Shown: positions 37,964 through 46,661, numbered from the stretch's first letter. The stretch: 64,000 nt of DNA from Microbacteriaceae bacterium MWH-Ta3 (GCA_003053925.1 QBKD01000001.1:992001-1056000); one strand, 5' to 3'. Made by a program: numbers and translations. The notes: generated by a model from the letters alone, not told the origin.

Positions 37964-39454
37964 ATGTCAACGCTGTCAGAACTCGCCGATCGTTATTCAT
38001 TGTTGTCGGCGACCGAAATCGAGTGGCTGCACACTCTGGTCGCCGAGGGGCAGCTGACAGCAGACCTTGCTCTGGCCGATATCGTTTTGTGGCTGCCCAC
38101 ACGCGACGGCGGATTTGTCGCATCGGCTCTGTTCCGCCCGTCCAGCGCCAATACCTTGTTTTATCGCGACCTAGTGGGTACAGAGGTTCCGCCGGAATGG
38201 CACACGTTGCTGACCGAGTGCACGCGACGCGGAGTCATCGTGGACACGACCGAACCCATTTGGTTCGAGGAATCGGCCACGAAGATTCGCGCGGTACCCG
38301 TGCGCATGGGGGACCGGCCCGATCTGGCCCCGATCGCGGTCTTGTCGCGCCACATCAACGTAGCCGAGGCCCGTCAGCAAACCTCGCGACAAGCCACAAC
38401 GTTTATCGCGTGCGCCGAAGAACTGTTCAACATGATTGCCGAGGGTTCGTTCCCGGACTCCGGTTCGCCAGCCGGCCCCAAGCTGGGTGCTCCGCGTGCC
38501 TCGGATGGCCTGATCCGGCTGGACGTGGACGGCATCGTGCAATACGCCAGCCCCAACGCCTTGTCAGCGTTGCACCGATTTGGCTACATCAACGAAATCG
38601 AGGGCGCGTCCCTCACCGAAATCGCCGAAGAGGTGCTGGGGCGCCTGCACAGCACCGACGAATCCCTGCCTCTGATCACCGCGGGTCGTGCCCCGTGGCG
38701 TACCGACATTGATGCCAGCGGATCAACCATGACGATTCGCGCGATTCCGCTCAAGCGCCTGGGCGAGCGGTTCGGAGCAGTCATTCTGATTCGCGATGTG
38801 ACCGAACTGCGTCGCTTTGAACGTGAACTCATTACCAAGGATGCGACGATTCGCGAGATTCACCACCGGGTGAAAAACAATTTGCAAACAGTGGCCTCAC
38901 TGCTGCGCATTCAGGCCCGCCGTGCGCATTCGCCCGAGGCCAAGGATTCTCTGGCGCAGGCGATGCGCCGAGTCGAGGCAATCGCTGTGGTTCATGACAC
39001 GCTGGCCAGTGGTTTGGCGCAAACGGTCGATTTCGACGAGGTCGCGGCCCGTGTTACTCAGCTGGCCGCCGAGGTGGCGCAAACCAGCGGCGCGACAATT
39101 CGGCCGTCACTTCATGGGCAGTTCGGCATGCTGCCCAGTGAATTCGCGACCCCCTTGGCCGTTGTTCTGACTGAACTTGTGACCAACGCCGTAGAGCATG
39201 GCCTCGTTGGCCGCAGCGACGGAGCCGTTGCCGTCACCGCGGAACGCGGGCCCGCGCTCCTGCGGGTACGGGTGCGCGATAACGGAGTGGGGCTGGGCGA
39301 AGGCACGGTAGGCCAGGGCCTGGGCACCCAAATTGTGCGCACACTTGTCGAAAACGAATTGTCGGGCGGTATCGATTGGCGTTCGGTTGATGACAGTGGC
39401 ACCGAGGTCACGATCGATATCCCGCTGAAATATATGGAGCGCCGTTCCGCCTAG
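37964..39454 (+). CDS. pdtaS: Sensor histidine kinase PdtaS-like
   Basis: 496-aa soluble kinase: GAF-like domain (about 20-150), PAS domain (~180-290), HisKA_2 with IREIHHRVKNNLQTVASLL (phospho-His) and HATPase with TELVTNAVEHG and VRDNGVGLGEG. PdtaS phosphorylates the RNA-binding antiterminator PdtaR, which is not in the window. Adjacent to whiB1, as Rv3220c-Rv3219 in M. tuberculosis. No transmembrane segment. Starts from a leaderless promoter. Confidence 0.9.
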   Translation: MSTLSELADRYSLLSATEIEWLHTLVAEGQLTADLALADIVLWLPTRDGGFVASALFRPSSANTLFYRDLVGTEVPPEWHTLLTECTRRGVIVDTTEPIWFEESATKIRAVPVRMGDRPDLAPIAVLSRHINVAEARQQTSRQATTFIACAEELFNMIAEGSFPDSGSPAGPKLGAPRASDGLIRLDVDGIVQYASPNALSALHRFGYINEIEGASLTEIAEEVLGRLHSTDESLPLITAGRAPWRTDIDASGSTMTIRAIPLKRLGERFGAVILIRDVTELRRFERELITKDATIREIHHRVKNNLQTVASLLRIQARRAHSPEAKDSLAQAMRRVEAIAVVHDTLASGLAQTVDFDEVAARVTQLAAEVAQTSGATIRPSLHGQFGMLPSEFATPLAVVLTELVTNAVEHGLVGRSDGAVAVTAERGPALLRVRVRDNGVGLGEGTVGQGLGTQIVRTLVENELSGGIDWRSVDDSGTEVTIDIPLKYMERRSA

Positions 39455-39476
39455 TTGGCGCGAGGGTCGGTGGCGC

Positions 39477-39508
39477 AAAAAACAGTGCCCCCGCCATAGC
39501 GAGGGCAC
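39477..39508 (-). terminator. Intrinsic terminator of whiB1-like gene
   Basis: GTGCCCccGC/GCgaGGGCAC stem with a CATA loop (39485-39508), followed on the minus strand by TGTTTTTTG. This is the only classical U-tract terminator on the minus strand that I found here. Confidence 0.8.
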
Positions 39509-39525
39509 CGAGTTTGTGTGTGTGA

Positions 39526-39774
39526 CTACGAGGCGCGGCGTGCACGTGCGGCACGACGCTTCAGAGCACGGCGCTCGTCTTCACTGAGGCCGCCCCACAC
39601 GCCGGAATCCTGGTTGGTTTCCAGCGCGTACTGCAGGCAGTTCTCGGCGACCGAGCACTGGCCGCAGACCGACTTCGCGCGCTCGATCTGGTCGAGGGCG
39701 GGGCCGGTGTTCCCGACGGGGAAGAACAATTCGGGGTCAACGGTAAGGCAAGCTGCTTTGTCGCGCCAATCCAT
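39526..39774 (-). CDS. whiB1: WhiB-family Fe-S transcription factor (WhiB1 type)
   Basis: 82 aa. Cluster cysteines C9, C37, C40 and C46 (C-x27-C-x2-C-x5-C), turn motif GVWGGLSEDERR and basic tail KRRAARARR. The short length and position beside pdtaS identify the WhiB1 branch, an essential nitric-oxide-responsive SigA-binding regulator in mycobacteria. ATG is preceded by AAGGAG; ends in a classical terminator. A 22-bp inverted repeat lies upstream. Confidence 0.93.
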   Translation of the reverse strand: MDWRDKAACLTVDPELFFPVGNTGPALDQIERAKSVCGQCSVAENCLQYALETNQDSGVWGGLSEDERRALKRRAARARRAS

Positions 39775-39794
39775 GATGGACTCCTTGGGGTTAT

Positions 39795-39816
39795 GTCACT
39801 ACGCAATTGTTGTGAC
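39795..39816. promoter_or_regulatory. Inverted repeat upstream of whiB1-like gene
   Basis: GTCAC (39795-39799) and GTGAC (39812-39816), 12-bp spacing, 21-42 bp upstream of ATG 39774. Possible operator; does not match the CRP consensus TGTGA-N6-TCACA. Confidence 0.35.
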
Positions 39817-39954
39817 GTTGTGTGGCCGGTGCCTCACGAGGAAAATGATGTCTGGCATCAGTGGGAACTGCCCACACCGTCGGGGGCGAACTTCAACCTC
39901 AGATAGAGTCGCATACATTCGGGTACAAATCAATAGATTCGGAGAATATTTTTT

Positions 39955-40332
39955 ATGCGTAAGTTTTCTGTTTACGCGGTGGCCATTATTTTGTGGGTAC
40001 AGGCCGCTGCGCTTCTGGCGATTTCCGGTTGGCTCGTGTGGGCGTCGATTGTCACGCCGTCGGCTTTCCTTGCCGCCTCAATTTTCCTCGATGGCCTGGT
40101 AATCGCCTTTGCGATCGCCGCACTCTTCACCGTTCGAGGCTTCCACCGCGGTCACTCGTTCGCCCGCGGCGCGATTCTGGTGTGGCAAATGCTGTTCATT
40201 GGCGTCGGTATTGCCTCGGCGCAGGGCGTTGACGCGCGCCTCGATATCGCAATTGCGCTGGGTGCTCCTGCCGCATTTGTGGCAGTAATGGTGTTGTTCT
40301 CGCCCGCTATCGCGGCAAAGCTCGCGCGCTAG
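39955..40332 (+). CDS. Small four-helix membrane protein
   Basis: 125 aa with four hydrophobic segments (about 7-30, 37-59, 72-92, 95-118), short loops and a basic loop GFHRGHSF. Unknown function; similar-sized proteins are common in Microbacteriaceae. GGAG lies ten bases before ATG; TAGATT upstream may be the -10. Convergent with the peroxiredoxin gene, 24 bp away. Confidence 0.7.
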   Translation: MRKFSVYAVAIILWVQAAALLAISGWLVWASIVTPSAFLAASIFLDGLVIAFAIAALFTVRGFHRGHSFARGAILVWQMLFIGVGIASAQGVDARLDIAIALGAPAAFVAVMVLFSPAIAAKLAR

Positions 40333-40356
40333 CTCAGGCGCGGTGGCGGCCTTCGG

Positions 40357-40821
40357 TTAGGCGACGCCCAGCTTCTGCTTTAACGAAGCAACGTGGCCAG
40401 TGGCCTTGACGTTGTACAGGCAGTGGGTCAGGATTCCGGCCTCGTCGATCACGAACGTCGAACGAATGACACCCTGAACTTCCTTGCCGTACATGTTCTT
40501 TGTACCGAACGCGCCATACGCGTTCATGACCGACTTGTCTTCGTCGCCCAACAGGGTGAAGGGGATCGATTCGTCGGCGATGAACTTCTGAAGTGCGCCG
40601 GCCTTGTCGGGCGAGATGCCCAGAACCACGTATCCGGCGGCGGTCAGCGACGCCATGTTGTCGCGGAAGTCGCAGGCCTGCGTGGTGCAGCCGGGGGTGC
40701 TGGCGGCGGGGTAGAAGTACACGATGACCTTCTTGCCGTGGAAGTCGCTGAGCGACACCTCGTTGCCGTTGGCATCGGGGAGGGTGAATGCGGGGGCAAT
40801 GGTTCCAATTTCAAGCGTCAT
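40357..40821 (-). CDS. bcp: Thioredoxin-dependent thiol peroxidase (BCP/PrxQ)
   Basis: 154-aa peroxiredoxin reducing hydroperoxides at the expense of thioredoxin. Peroxidatic and resolving cysteines C45 and C50 in PAASTPGCTTQAC, the five-residue spacing of the atypical two-Cys PrxQ class. GISPDKAGALQKF and STFVIDEAG are typical. Start from TATCCT 6 nt upstream (leaderless). Divergent from the tRNA-Lys promoter. Confidence 0.94.
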   Translation of the reverse strand: MTLEIGTIAPAFTLPDANGNEVSLSDFHGKKVIVYFYPAASTPGCTTQACDFRDNMASLTAAGYVVLGISPDKAGALQKFIADESIPFTLLGDEDKSVMNAYGAFGTKNMYGKEVQGVIRSTFVIDEAGILTHCLYNVKATGHVASLKQKLGVA

Positions 40822-40827
40822 GCCCCA

Positions 40828-40833
40828 AGGATA
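40828..40833 (-). promoter_or_regulatory. -10 element of bcp (leaderless)
   Basis: TATCCT, 6 nt before ATG 40821. Confidence 0.6.
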
Positions 40834-40858
40834 CCCCGTTTGGGCGGGGCCGTATTTT

Positions 40859-40864
40859 TATGCT
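40859..40864 (+). promoter_or_regulatory. -10 element of tRNA-Lys
   Basis: TATGCT 26 nt before the tRNA 5' end. Confidence 0.5.
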
Positions 40865-40890
40865 AAAGTCGTCTCGTTGCGCAAGCACAC

Positions 40891-40963
<73 letters not shown>

Positions 40964-40967
40964 CGAA

Positions 40968-41001
40968 AGCCTCGGCCCTCCACGGCCGGGGCTTTTGCTT
41001 T
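40968..41001 (+). terminator. Terminator of tRNA-Lys
   Basis: Ten-bp stem (40968-40977 with 40984-40993, one G-U pair), six-nt loop, followed by TTTGCTTT. Confidence 0.8.
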
Positions 41002-41091
41002 GCCCTCAGTGTTCTTTCAATTCGGTCCGATTCTGAAATTCCGTGTCAGAGGTGAGTGCAATTCTGTGATTCCACGAACAAAGGAGTCATC

Positions 41092-41568
41092 ATGACAAAG
41101 CACCACCCCACACTTTCCGCCCACCGCGAACTGCACCTCATTGATATCGAGAACGAGCTAGGCACGGGGTGTATCCATGCCGCCGATGTGGCGCGGTTTC
41201 GTGAGTTCTATTACGTCGCCAATAACGTGCCGAGCGACGCACATATTGTGATCGGTGCCAGTAGTTCACAGGGATTGCTCGAGGCGGGACTGGGCTGGCC
41301 CGGCGCACGCCGAGTATTCCGCCACGGTCACGACGGCGCGGATCTTGCGCTGTTGGAAGTCGCACATTCGGAAAACGTCGATAGTCGTTTCGAGCGCGTA
41401 GTCTTCGCCACGGGCGACCACATCTTTGCCGAGGACATCGTGCGACTGCGCTCGCTGGGTGTCGAAGTAGATGTCTTTGCGCGTGCCGTGTACCTCAGTC
41501 ACTACCTGCAGGAAACCGGCGCGGCAATTCACACGTTCAGTGCCGCTGACTTTTGTCTCGCGGCGTAG
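41092..41568 (+). CDS. NYN/PIN-like domain protein (putative nuclease)
   Basis: 158 aa spanning one NYN-type Rossmann fold. Acidic residues sit where PIN/NYN nucleases bind metal: D18 (LHLIDIEN), D81/D84 (GHDGADLALLE) and D109 (ATGDHIF). No transmembrane part. RNA cleavage is inferred from the fold; no known homologue was recognised. ATG 41092 has AAAGGAG seven bases upstream, while the earlier in-frame ATG at 41056 has none. Lies just after tRNA-Lys and before an AT-rich orphan gene. Confidence 0.72.
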   Translation: MTKHHPTLSAHRELHLIDIENELGTGCIHAADVARFREFYYVANNVPSDAHIVIGASSSQGLLEAGLGWPGARRVFRHGHDGADLALLEVAHSENVDSRFERVVFATGDHIFAEDIVRLRSLGVEVDVFARAVYLSHYLQETGAAIHTFSAADFCLAA

Positions 41569-41661
41569 GCCGAGACATGCTACTGGTGTCGGCACATCGA
41601 CTGAACGAAATCTCGGCCGATTTGCGCGTTTGGAAAAATGGAACTGAAAGGACAACACCTC

Positions 41662-41997
41662 ATGGTTACTTCAAAAAACGGAAGCTTTAACATGCTAGAA
41701 CCCATGTCTTTGGACGTGGTCGACCAAGCGTCGACACGCGCTGAGTTATCGAGGATGTTGCAAGTTGGAGTGCCATCCAGGGAGTGGTTCATTCTCGTTC
41801 CAGCGGCGGACAGCAGCGTTGATGTTTATCTATCGACCTCGTCGGGGATGGGCTTACGCGTTGGTCGACTTGGCGCGCGAAATTTGGACAAACTAATTGA
41901 GGAATTAGAAAGTCATTCGGCATGCATGCAGGGAATTGTCGAGTGGCAGAGTCGAGTTCCTAAAATTAAATTTATTCCACGATATTCGACACGGTAG
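41662..41997 (+). CDS. Hypothetical protein, AT-rich orphan
   Basis: 111 aa, unrecognised. Mixed alpha/beta appearance with WFILVPAADSSVDVYLS and a terminal basic stretch; no signal peptide or membrane segment. Base composition is visibly poorer in GC than in neighbours (runs such as AAAATTAAATTTATT near the end), suggesting recent arrival. ATG 41662 follows AAAGGA at good spacing; ATG 41638 is an alternative. It ends 3 bp from the opposing serine hydrolase stop. Confidence 0.6.
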   Translation: MVTSKNGSFNMLEPMSLDVVDQASTRAELSRMLQVGVPSREWFILVPAADSSVDVYLSTSSGMGLRVGRLGARNLDKLIEELESHSACMQGIVEWQSRVPKIKFIPRYSTR

Positions 41998-42000
41998 GGG

Positions 42001-43164
42001 CTAAGCCTCCAGAATCAACCGCGTCGCTGCGACCAGCTCCGTCCAGCGGTTGTGCTCGGTGGGACCCGTGATGATGCAGTTGCTAGTGAAACCGAATGCG
42101 GCGCGGTGCCGCAGATCGGCGAACCCGGCCTGGCCGCCCAGGCCATCGTGGCCGAACGACGTGGGGCTTAGCAGCGGCATTTTGTCCGATGCCAGCATCA
42201 CGCCGAACCCGCGCGAATGCCACGGCCCCGCCTCGCCCCATGCCGACGGGCCGCTGACGCGCGGCTCGGCCATCCAAGCAATCGTGTCGTCACTCAGAGT
42301 GCGTACGCCGTCGGTTGAGGTGACCACGGTCGACCACATGCGCGCGATACCGTGGGCGGTGGTGATTCCGTTTGCGCCTGCCAGTTCGCCTTGGTGCACT
42401 CGCGGATTGTTGAACCCCTGTCCGGGTTCGAATGCATGGTCGAGCGGGAAAGCCGCACCCAAGGTCAAAGAACGTTCCGCCCAGTATTCGGGCGAGCCGG
42501 CCGGAGCATTGTTTGGTCGTAACGGCGACGGCGCAACGAATTCGGCCACACGATCCTGAGCCGTCGCGGGGATGCCAATCCAGGCCTCGACGCCTGCGGG
42601 TTCGGCCAGAAGCTCGTGCAAAAGTTCAGGCACGGTCTGGCCCGTGACACGGAACAATAGTTCGCCCGCCAGGTGACCATAGGTCAGTGCGTGATACGCG
42701 TAGTGCTCGCCCGGATTCCACAGCGGCTCCTGCGCAACCAAAATCGAGGCCGCTCGCGCACGATCCAGCGCCACATCCACAGACATGTCTTCTCGAGGCG
42801 CGGCCAAACCGGCGCGGTGCTCCAAAAGTTCCCGTACCGAGAGTCGCGGGCTGACGGCCGCGAATTCCGGCCAATATTCCGCCACGGGGAGTTCAGGGTC
42901 CAGCTGGCTGCGTTCGGCAATTGCGGCAACCACGGCTGCTACCAGTCCCTTGGTGCACGAGAAGATTAGCGACAGGGTGTCATCGGACCACGCCGCCTCG
43001 GGCGACGCCATGCCGCCACGCACATCGAGCATGCACTCGCCGTCCACATACAACGAGAACGCGGCGCCACCTGCGGGCTGTGCCGCCAGATTGCGTTCGA
43101 AAATCTCGGCAACGGGCTCGAATCGTGAATCGACGTGGCGTCTCGAAAGTGCAATGTTCGTCAT
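42001..43164 (-). CDS. Beta-lactamase-family serine hydrolase (class C/EstB-like)
   Basis: 387 aa. Catalytic SxxK in FSCTKGL, tyrosine motif in HYAYHALTYGHLAGE and a C-terminal GHDGLGGQAG replacing KTG, the pattern of class C-like esterases/peptidases (EstB). No signal peptide is visible, so a cytoplasmic esterase is more likely than a secreted beta-lactamase. The frame opens at 43356; ATG 43164 gives the family-type start (MTNIALSRRHVDSRF) and lies 19 nt after the upstream gene's stop. Confidence 0.85.
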   Translation of the reverse strand: MTNIALSRRHVDSRFEPVAEIFERNLAAQPAGGAAFSLYVDGECMLDVRGGMASPEAAWSDDTLSLIFSCTKGLVAAVVAAIAERSQLDPELPVAEYWPEFAAVSPRLSVRELLEHRAGLAAPREDMSVDVALDRARAASILVAQEPLWNPGEHYAYHALTYGHLAGELLFRVTGQTVPELLHELLAEPAGVEAWIGIPATAQDRVAEFVAPSPLRPNNAPAGSPEYWAERSLTLGAAFPLDHAFEPGQGFNNPRVHQGELAGANGITTAHGIARMWSTVVTSTDGVRTLSDDTIAWMAEPRVSGPSAWGEAGPWHSRGFGVMLASDKMPLLSPTSFGHDGLGGQAGFADLRHRAAFGFTSNCIITGPTEHNRWTELVAATRLILEA

Positions 43165-43183
43165 GTCAGGAAATGCGTCGACG

Positions 43184-43468
43184 CTACGAGCCCGAGAGTT
43201 TGCGCATTTCGGCGGCAATGTCGTCGTCGGTGATGGGCTTATTGAATGCGCGACCATAGGCATCCATCCACACAAAGAATGCGGCAATTCCCATGCCCAG
43301 CATTTGCCAAATCGGCCAGTACCCGGAACCGGGGGTGGCGATGAAATAGATGGCATTGGTAATCAGCGAAACGGCAAGCCACACCCACAGGAACTGCACA
43401 AAATCGCGCTTTTTCTTGAGGCTCTTGAGTGCGGCGGCGCGGAGGACTTCGTCGGTGGTGTCGGTCAT
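43184..43468 (-). CDS. 2TM-domain protein
   Basis: 94 aa. A basic N-terminal helix (RAAALKSLKKKRDF) and two membrane segments (about 26-45 and 52-68) match the 2TM domain family; function unknown. Leaderless start: TATCCT 6 nt before ATG. Probably co-transcribed with the serine hydrolase. Confidence 0.78.
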   Translation of the reverse strand: MTDTTDEVLRAAALKSLKKKRDFVQFLWVWLAVSLITNAIYFIATPGSGYWPIWQMLGMGIAAFFVWMDAYGRAFNKPITDDDIAAEMRKLSGS

Positions 43469-43474
43469 GACTTA

Positions 43475-43480
43475 AGGATA
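43475..43480 (-). promoter_or_regulatory. -10 element of 2TM gene (leaderless)
   Basis: TATCCT, 6 nt before ATG 43468. Confidence 0.6.
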
Positions 43481-43552
43481 TGCCCGCGAACGACGTATCG
43501 CCCCGCCGCAAGTGCGACGAGGCGATACGTGGTACTTCAGTGGTTGAAGTAC

Positions 43553-44734
43553 TTAGACTGTGCGACGCTTGAGAGCGACGACGCCAGCTGCAGCAATCAA
43601 CGAGGCGAGTGCCAGGCTGGTCAGTGCGCCACCGTTGAAGCCGGTCTCGGCCAGCTCGGGCTGAGCCTCTTCTTCCACGGCAGTTTCACCCTCGGTGAAG
43701 CCTTCAACGACCGCGACGCCACCGTCGTAGCCGCTGACGAACGCGCGGCAATCAGCGAATGCCACGGTCTGTGAGTAGCTCAGTCCGACCAGGTCGTGCG
43801 ATGCGACGAACGACATGTCAGCGGTCGAGAACTCATCGAACTGACCGGGGTCAGCGACGTCGTAGTCCGTCAGGAATACCGATTGGCCGTTGGGCGAGAC
43901 CACACAGGAATAGGGGCTATCTACCAAGTCTGTTGTGTTCATGGCGATAACCGATCCATCGACAATGGACACTGCGGCAAAGTGAGTGCCCTGCACGTCA
44001 GGCAGGTATAAAGTCAGTCCATCGGGCGAAATGCAGCTCGAGTAATAGGTACCCGTTAGTGATTCATCTTCGAGCCAGCCGCCCGAAATTTCACCTGATG
44101 CGATGTCGAAAATGTCAACCGATCCGTCAACGTCGACGAAATATGCAAGAGCGCCGTCGGCGCTGATGTATTCGGAGTACACGTTCTCGATCGTTGCGAA
44201 GGCGGCAGCCGTGACAGTCTCGGTGTCAAGGTCAACGAAAACGGCGCGGTCGCTCGTGTAGTTTCCGATGACCGCGGTAGACCCGTCGGGGGTGATGGCG
44301 AGGGTCTAGATGCCACCGAACGCTTCGTCGGTAATTGTCGAGGTCACTGCGGCGGTTGCGGTGTCGATAATGTACAGCACGTCGCTGCCATAGTCGGCCA
44401 TGTACAGTGTCGAACCATCGGGGCTGAATGCCGTGCCACCCGGGCTGCTGAAGGGGGTGAAGCTACCGAAGCTGACATCGGTTGCCGTGTTGGTTGCAGT
44501 GTCGATGATGGTGAGGGTGCTGCTGAGGGCTCCCGAGAACACAACATGGTTGCCCGTGGGGCTTGCGGCGGCTAACTCGAAGTCGTTGCCCGCAACGTTA
44601 ATGATGGTGGGGTTGACGGTCAGTTCGGATGGGGATGCGGATGCGGCTGAGGCGCCGGCGACAACGGTTGCGGATGCCAGTGCAACGCTGGCGCTGATTG
44701 CGCCAAGGCGGTGTGTAATTCGGTGTGATGACAT
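43553..44734 (-). pseudogene. Surface-anchored YVTN/beta-propeller protein gene interrupted by one TAG
   Basis: Two open segments (44734-44309 and 44305-43553) lie in the same frame, separated only by TAG at 44308-44306. Translated through, they form one 393-residue protein: signal peptide (cleavage near ASASA), repeats such as IIDTATNTATDV and SPDGSTLYMADYGSDVLYIIDT typical of YVTN propellers, then a C-terminal LAETG sorting-type motif, hydrophobic segment and KRR. No other stop or frameshift is seen, so this is a very recent nonsense mutation, a sequencing error, or read-through. No sortase gene is in the window. Confidence 0.82.
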
Positions 44735-44768
44735 GGCATTCTTTTTGGGGGTTAGGTGCAATGACGCC

Positions 44769-44774
44769 ATCCTA
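44769..44774 (-). promoter_or_regulatory. -10 element of the propeller gene
   Basis: TAGGAT about 34 nt before ATG 44734; leader with a weak AAAAAGAA ribosome site. Confidence 0.4.
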
Positions 44775-44815
44775 TCGAATTCATTTCAAACCTTTGCGCA
44801 TAGCGTGCGTGTGTG

Positions 44816-45097
44816 TTAAACGGACATCGACAGAGCGACCGGTTCGCCGAGCGTCAAGCCTTCGCCCAGCCGCACGACGTTTTTTATGGGAACGTAGAAC
44901 GTGCCCTCACGAGGTATCAGGGAAGTGGTGAATGACGTGTCACCAATACGGCAGTTCACCGGCACAACACCCCAGCCGTATGAGACGACGCGTGCGGCCG
45001 CGGTGACCTCGGGCACCAGTTCGGCGGGGGCGACAAGAAAGTAATAGGGCGAGGGGCCGCGCCACTCAACAAGTTCTGTGGTGAAAGAAAACTGCAC
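44816..45097 (-). CDS. DUF1905 domain protein
   Basis: 93-aa beta-barrel-type protein (VEWRGPSPYYFLVAP, VPVNCRIGDTSFTTSL, then YVPIKNVVRLGEGLTLGE) matching DUF1905. Function unknown. GTG start fixed by TAGCCT 6 nt upstream. It stands alone between the propeller pseudogene and the permease. Confidence 0.82.
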   Translation of the reverse strand: MQFSFTTELVEWRGPSPYYFLVAPAELVPEVTAAARVVSYGWGVVPVNCRIGDTSFTTSLIPREGTFYVPIKNVVRLGEGLTLGEPVALSMSV

Positions 45098-45103
45098 GTG
45101 TTG

Positions 45104-45109
45104 AGGCTA
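45104..45109 (-). promoter_or_regulatory. -10 element of DUF1905 gene (leaderless)
   Basis: TAGCCT, 6 nt before GTG 45097. Confidence 0.6.
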
Positions 45110-45143
45110 CTGCCCACGCACAACCACCTGCCCCCGAAACGAC

Positions 45144-45176
45144 TCGAGGCCCCGACACCGGGTGCCGAGGCCTCGA
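45144..45176 (-). terminator. Hairpin downstream of NCS1 permease
   Basis: TCGAGGCC (45144-45151) pairs with 45169-45176, with a further imperfect inner stem; 16 nt after the permease stop, no U-tract. Confidence 0.6.
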
Positions 45177-45192
45177 AATCTCGTGCGTGAAT

Positions 45193-46575
45193 TTACTTCT
45201 TGAGCACCTTGAAGAGCAGGGCGTAGACGCTGGCCGCAACGATAAATCCGGCGGGTGCGGCCATGTCGCCGATGGGAAGTGCCTTGGCTACGAGGCCGGT
45301 GTACAGCACCTGGTTGGCGAACAGGCCGATGCCCACAGCAACACCCACGACGAGCGCGATGACGCCCGCAATGTTCTCGTGGCGGCTGCCTTCGGCAACT
45401 AGCGGCGCGATGTCCTGGCCCTTGCGCAGCAGGCGGTCGACCACGACGATGCCTAACCAGGGCGCAACCCAGTACGCGACGACGAGCAGGAAGCCCTCGA
45501 AGGCGTGTCCGAGGTCATTGACTGCCGAGAACGCGACGAGCGTTCCGACGACACCCGACACCAGAGCAACAATGGCGCGACGAGTCTTGGCGCCCAGCGT
45601 GACGCCGGCGGCGAGAATCGAGAGCGAGCCCGAATAGATATTCAGCACGTTGGCCGAAACTGATCCCACGGCGATGCACAGCAGGATGATGGGGGCGAAC
45701 CAGGCTCCGACCGATCCTGACAGGGTTTCGGCGAACAGTGAGGTGGGGTTGTGGCCCTCGTACACGGCGAACGACACGATAGTGACAAATGCGGCACCGA
45801 CCGACATCAGGATCGTTGTCGAGAAGAACATTCCCAGCGCGGCTGACCAGCCCAGCTGGCGGGTGCTCGTGTTGGCGGGCAGGTAACGCGTGTAGTCCGA
45901 GGCGAACGGTGTCCAGCCGGCGGTGTAGCCGTATGCGGCACCGGCAGTCAGGGTGAAGCCCACCAGATCGGGGACGGGGTTGTCGGCATCCATGGGTGCC
46001 GCGCCAAGGTTGGCGTTCGCAAAGATCGCGATGGCGGCGATGGCAAACACCACGAGCAGCACATAGAACGCGTAACGCTCGAAGATGTGAATGAAGTTGT
46101 GGCCAATCAGCGCAATAACAATCTGTGCGGCGGCGATGATCAGCAGTGCCACGGTGATGTGAAGCCCCGACATGCTGGAGAGCGCGAATGCGCCCGAGAG
46201 CGAGTTCACAGCGAACCAGCCCACACCAGCCGTGATGACCACCAACGACGACGGCAGAATGTTGCCGATGCGCCCGAACGCGGTGCGGCTCAGGACCATC
46301 TGGGGTACACCCAACTTGGGGCCCCACGAGCTCAGCCAGCCGTGCGTGATGACGCCGATTCCGTTTCCCACGGCGATGGCAAGGGCGGCCTGCCAGAACG
46401 ACAAACCGAAGTACATGACTCCCAGCATTCCCACAAAAATGGTGGCGAATTCGAGGTTCGGCGAAGACCATACAGTGAACAGATGCCAGGGCTTGCCGTG
46501 GCGCTCGCCGGCAGGGATGGGCTGAATGTCGTTGGTCTCGATGGAGGGGGAATTATTCGTGGTTGAAGAGGTCAT
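45193..46575 (-). CDS. NCS1-family permease (purine-cytosine type, CodB-like)
   Basis: 460 aa with about twelve membrane helices. Family marks: short polar N-terminus ending in PWHLFTVWSSPNLEFATIF, then YGYTAGWTPFASDYTRYLPA. Substrate likely cytosine or another nucleobase/hydantoin; it cannot be fixed from sequence. The frame opens at 46674, but ATG 46575 has TACCCT exactly 6 nt upstream and the extension would overlap the divergent methyltransferase. A perfect 19-bp palindrome abuts the -10, so expression is probably repressor controlled. Confidence 0.88.
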   Translation of the reverse strand: MTSSTTNNSPSIETNDIQPIPAGERHGKPWHLFTVWSSPNLEFATIFVGMLGVMYFGLSFWQAALAIAVGNGIGVITHGWLSSWGPKLGVPQMVLSRTAFGRIGNILPSSLVVITAGVGWFAVNSLSGAFALSSMSGLHITVALLIIAAAQIVIALIGHNFIHIFERYAFYVLLVVFAIAAIAIFANANLGAAPMDADNPVPDLVGFTLTAGAAYGYTAGWTPFASDYTRYLPANTSTRQLGWSAALGMFFSTTILMSVGAAFVTIVSFAVYEGHNPTSLFAETLSGSVGAWFAPIILLCIAVGSVSANVLNIYSGSLSILAAGVTLGAKTRRAIVALVSGVVGTLVAFSAVNDLGHAFEGFLLVVAYWVAPWLGIVVVDRLLRKGQDIAPLVAEGSRHENIAGVIALVVGVAVGIGLFANQVLYTGLVAKALPIGDMAAPAGFIVAASVYALLFKVLKK

Positions 46576-46581
46576 TCCCAC

Positions 46582-46587
46582 AGGGTA
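46582..46587 (-). promoter_or_regulatory. -10 element of NCS1 permease (leaderless)
   Basis: TACCCT, 6 nt before ATG 46575. Confidence 0.6.
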
Positions 46588-46605
46588 GCGGTTTCGGAAA
46601 CCGCT
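46587..46605. promoter_or_regulatory. Perfect palindromic operator at permease promoter
   Basis: AGCGGTTTC-G-GAAACCGCT, 9-bp arms, occupying the spacer region just upstream of the permease -10. Resembles LacI-family sites; the regulator is not in the window. Confidence 0.65.
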
Positions 46606-46655
46606 TTCACAATGGCATCGGGTGCCGAAAAATCGGCGCGTGGCCGCCGAGTGGC

Positions 46656-46661
46656 TAGGCT
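46656..46661 (+). promoter_or_regulatory. -10 element of DNA methyltransferase (leaderless)
   Basis: TAGGCT, 6 nt before ATG 46668. Confidence 0.65.

Noticed and set aside
42001-43164. Antibiotic-inactivating beta-lactamase
   Set aside because: SxxK and Tyr motifs fit the broad class C-like esterase family, but the KTG motif and a signal peptide are absent.
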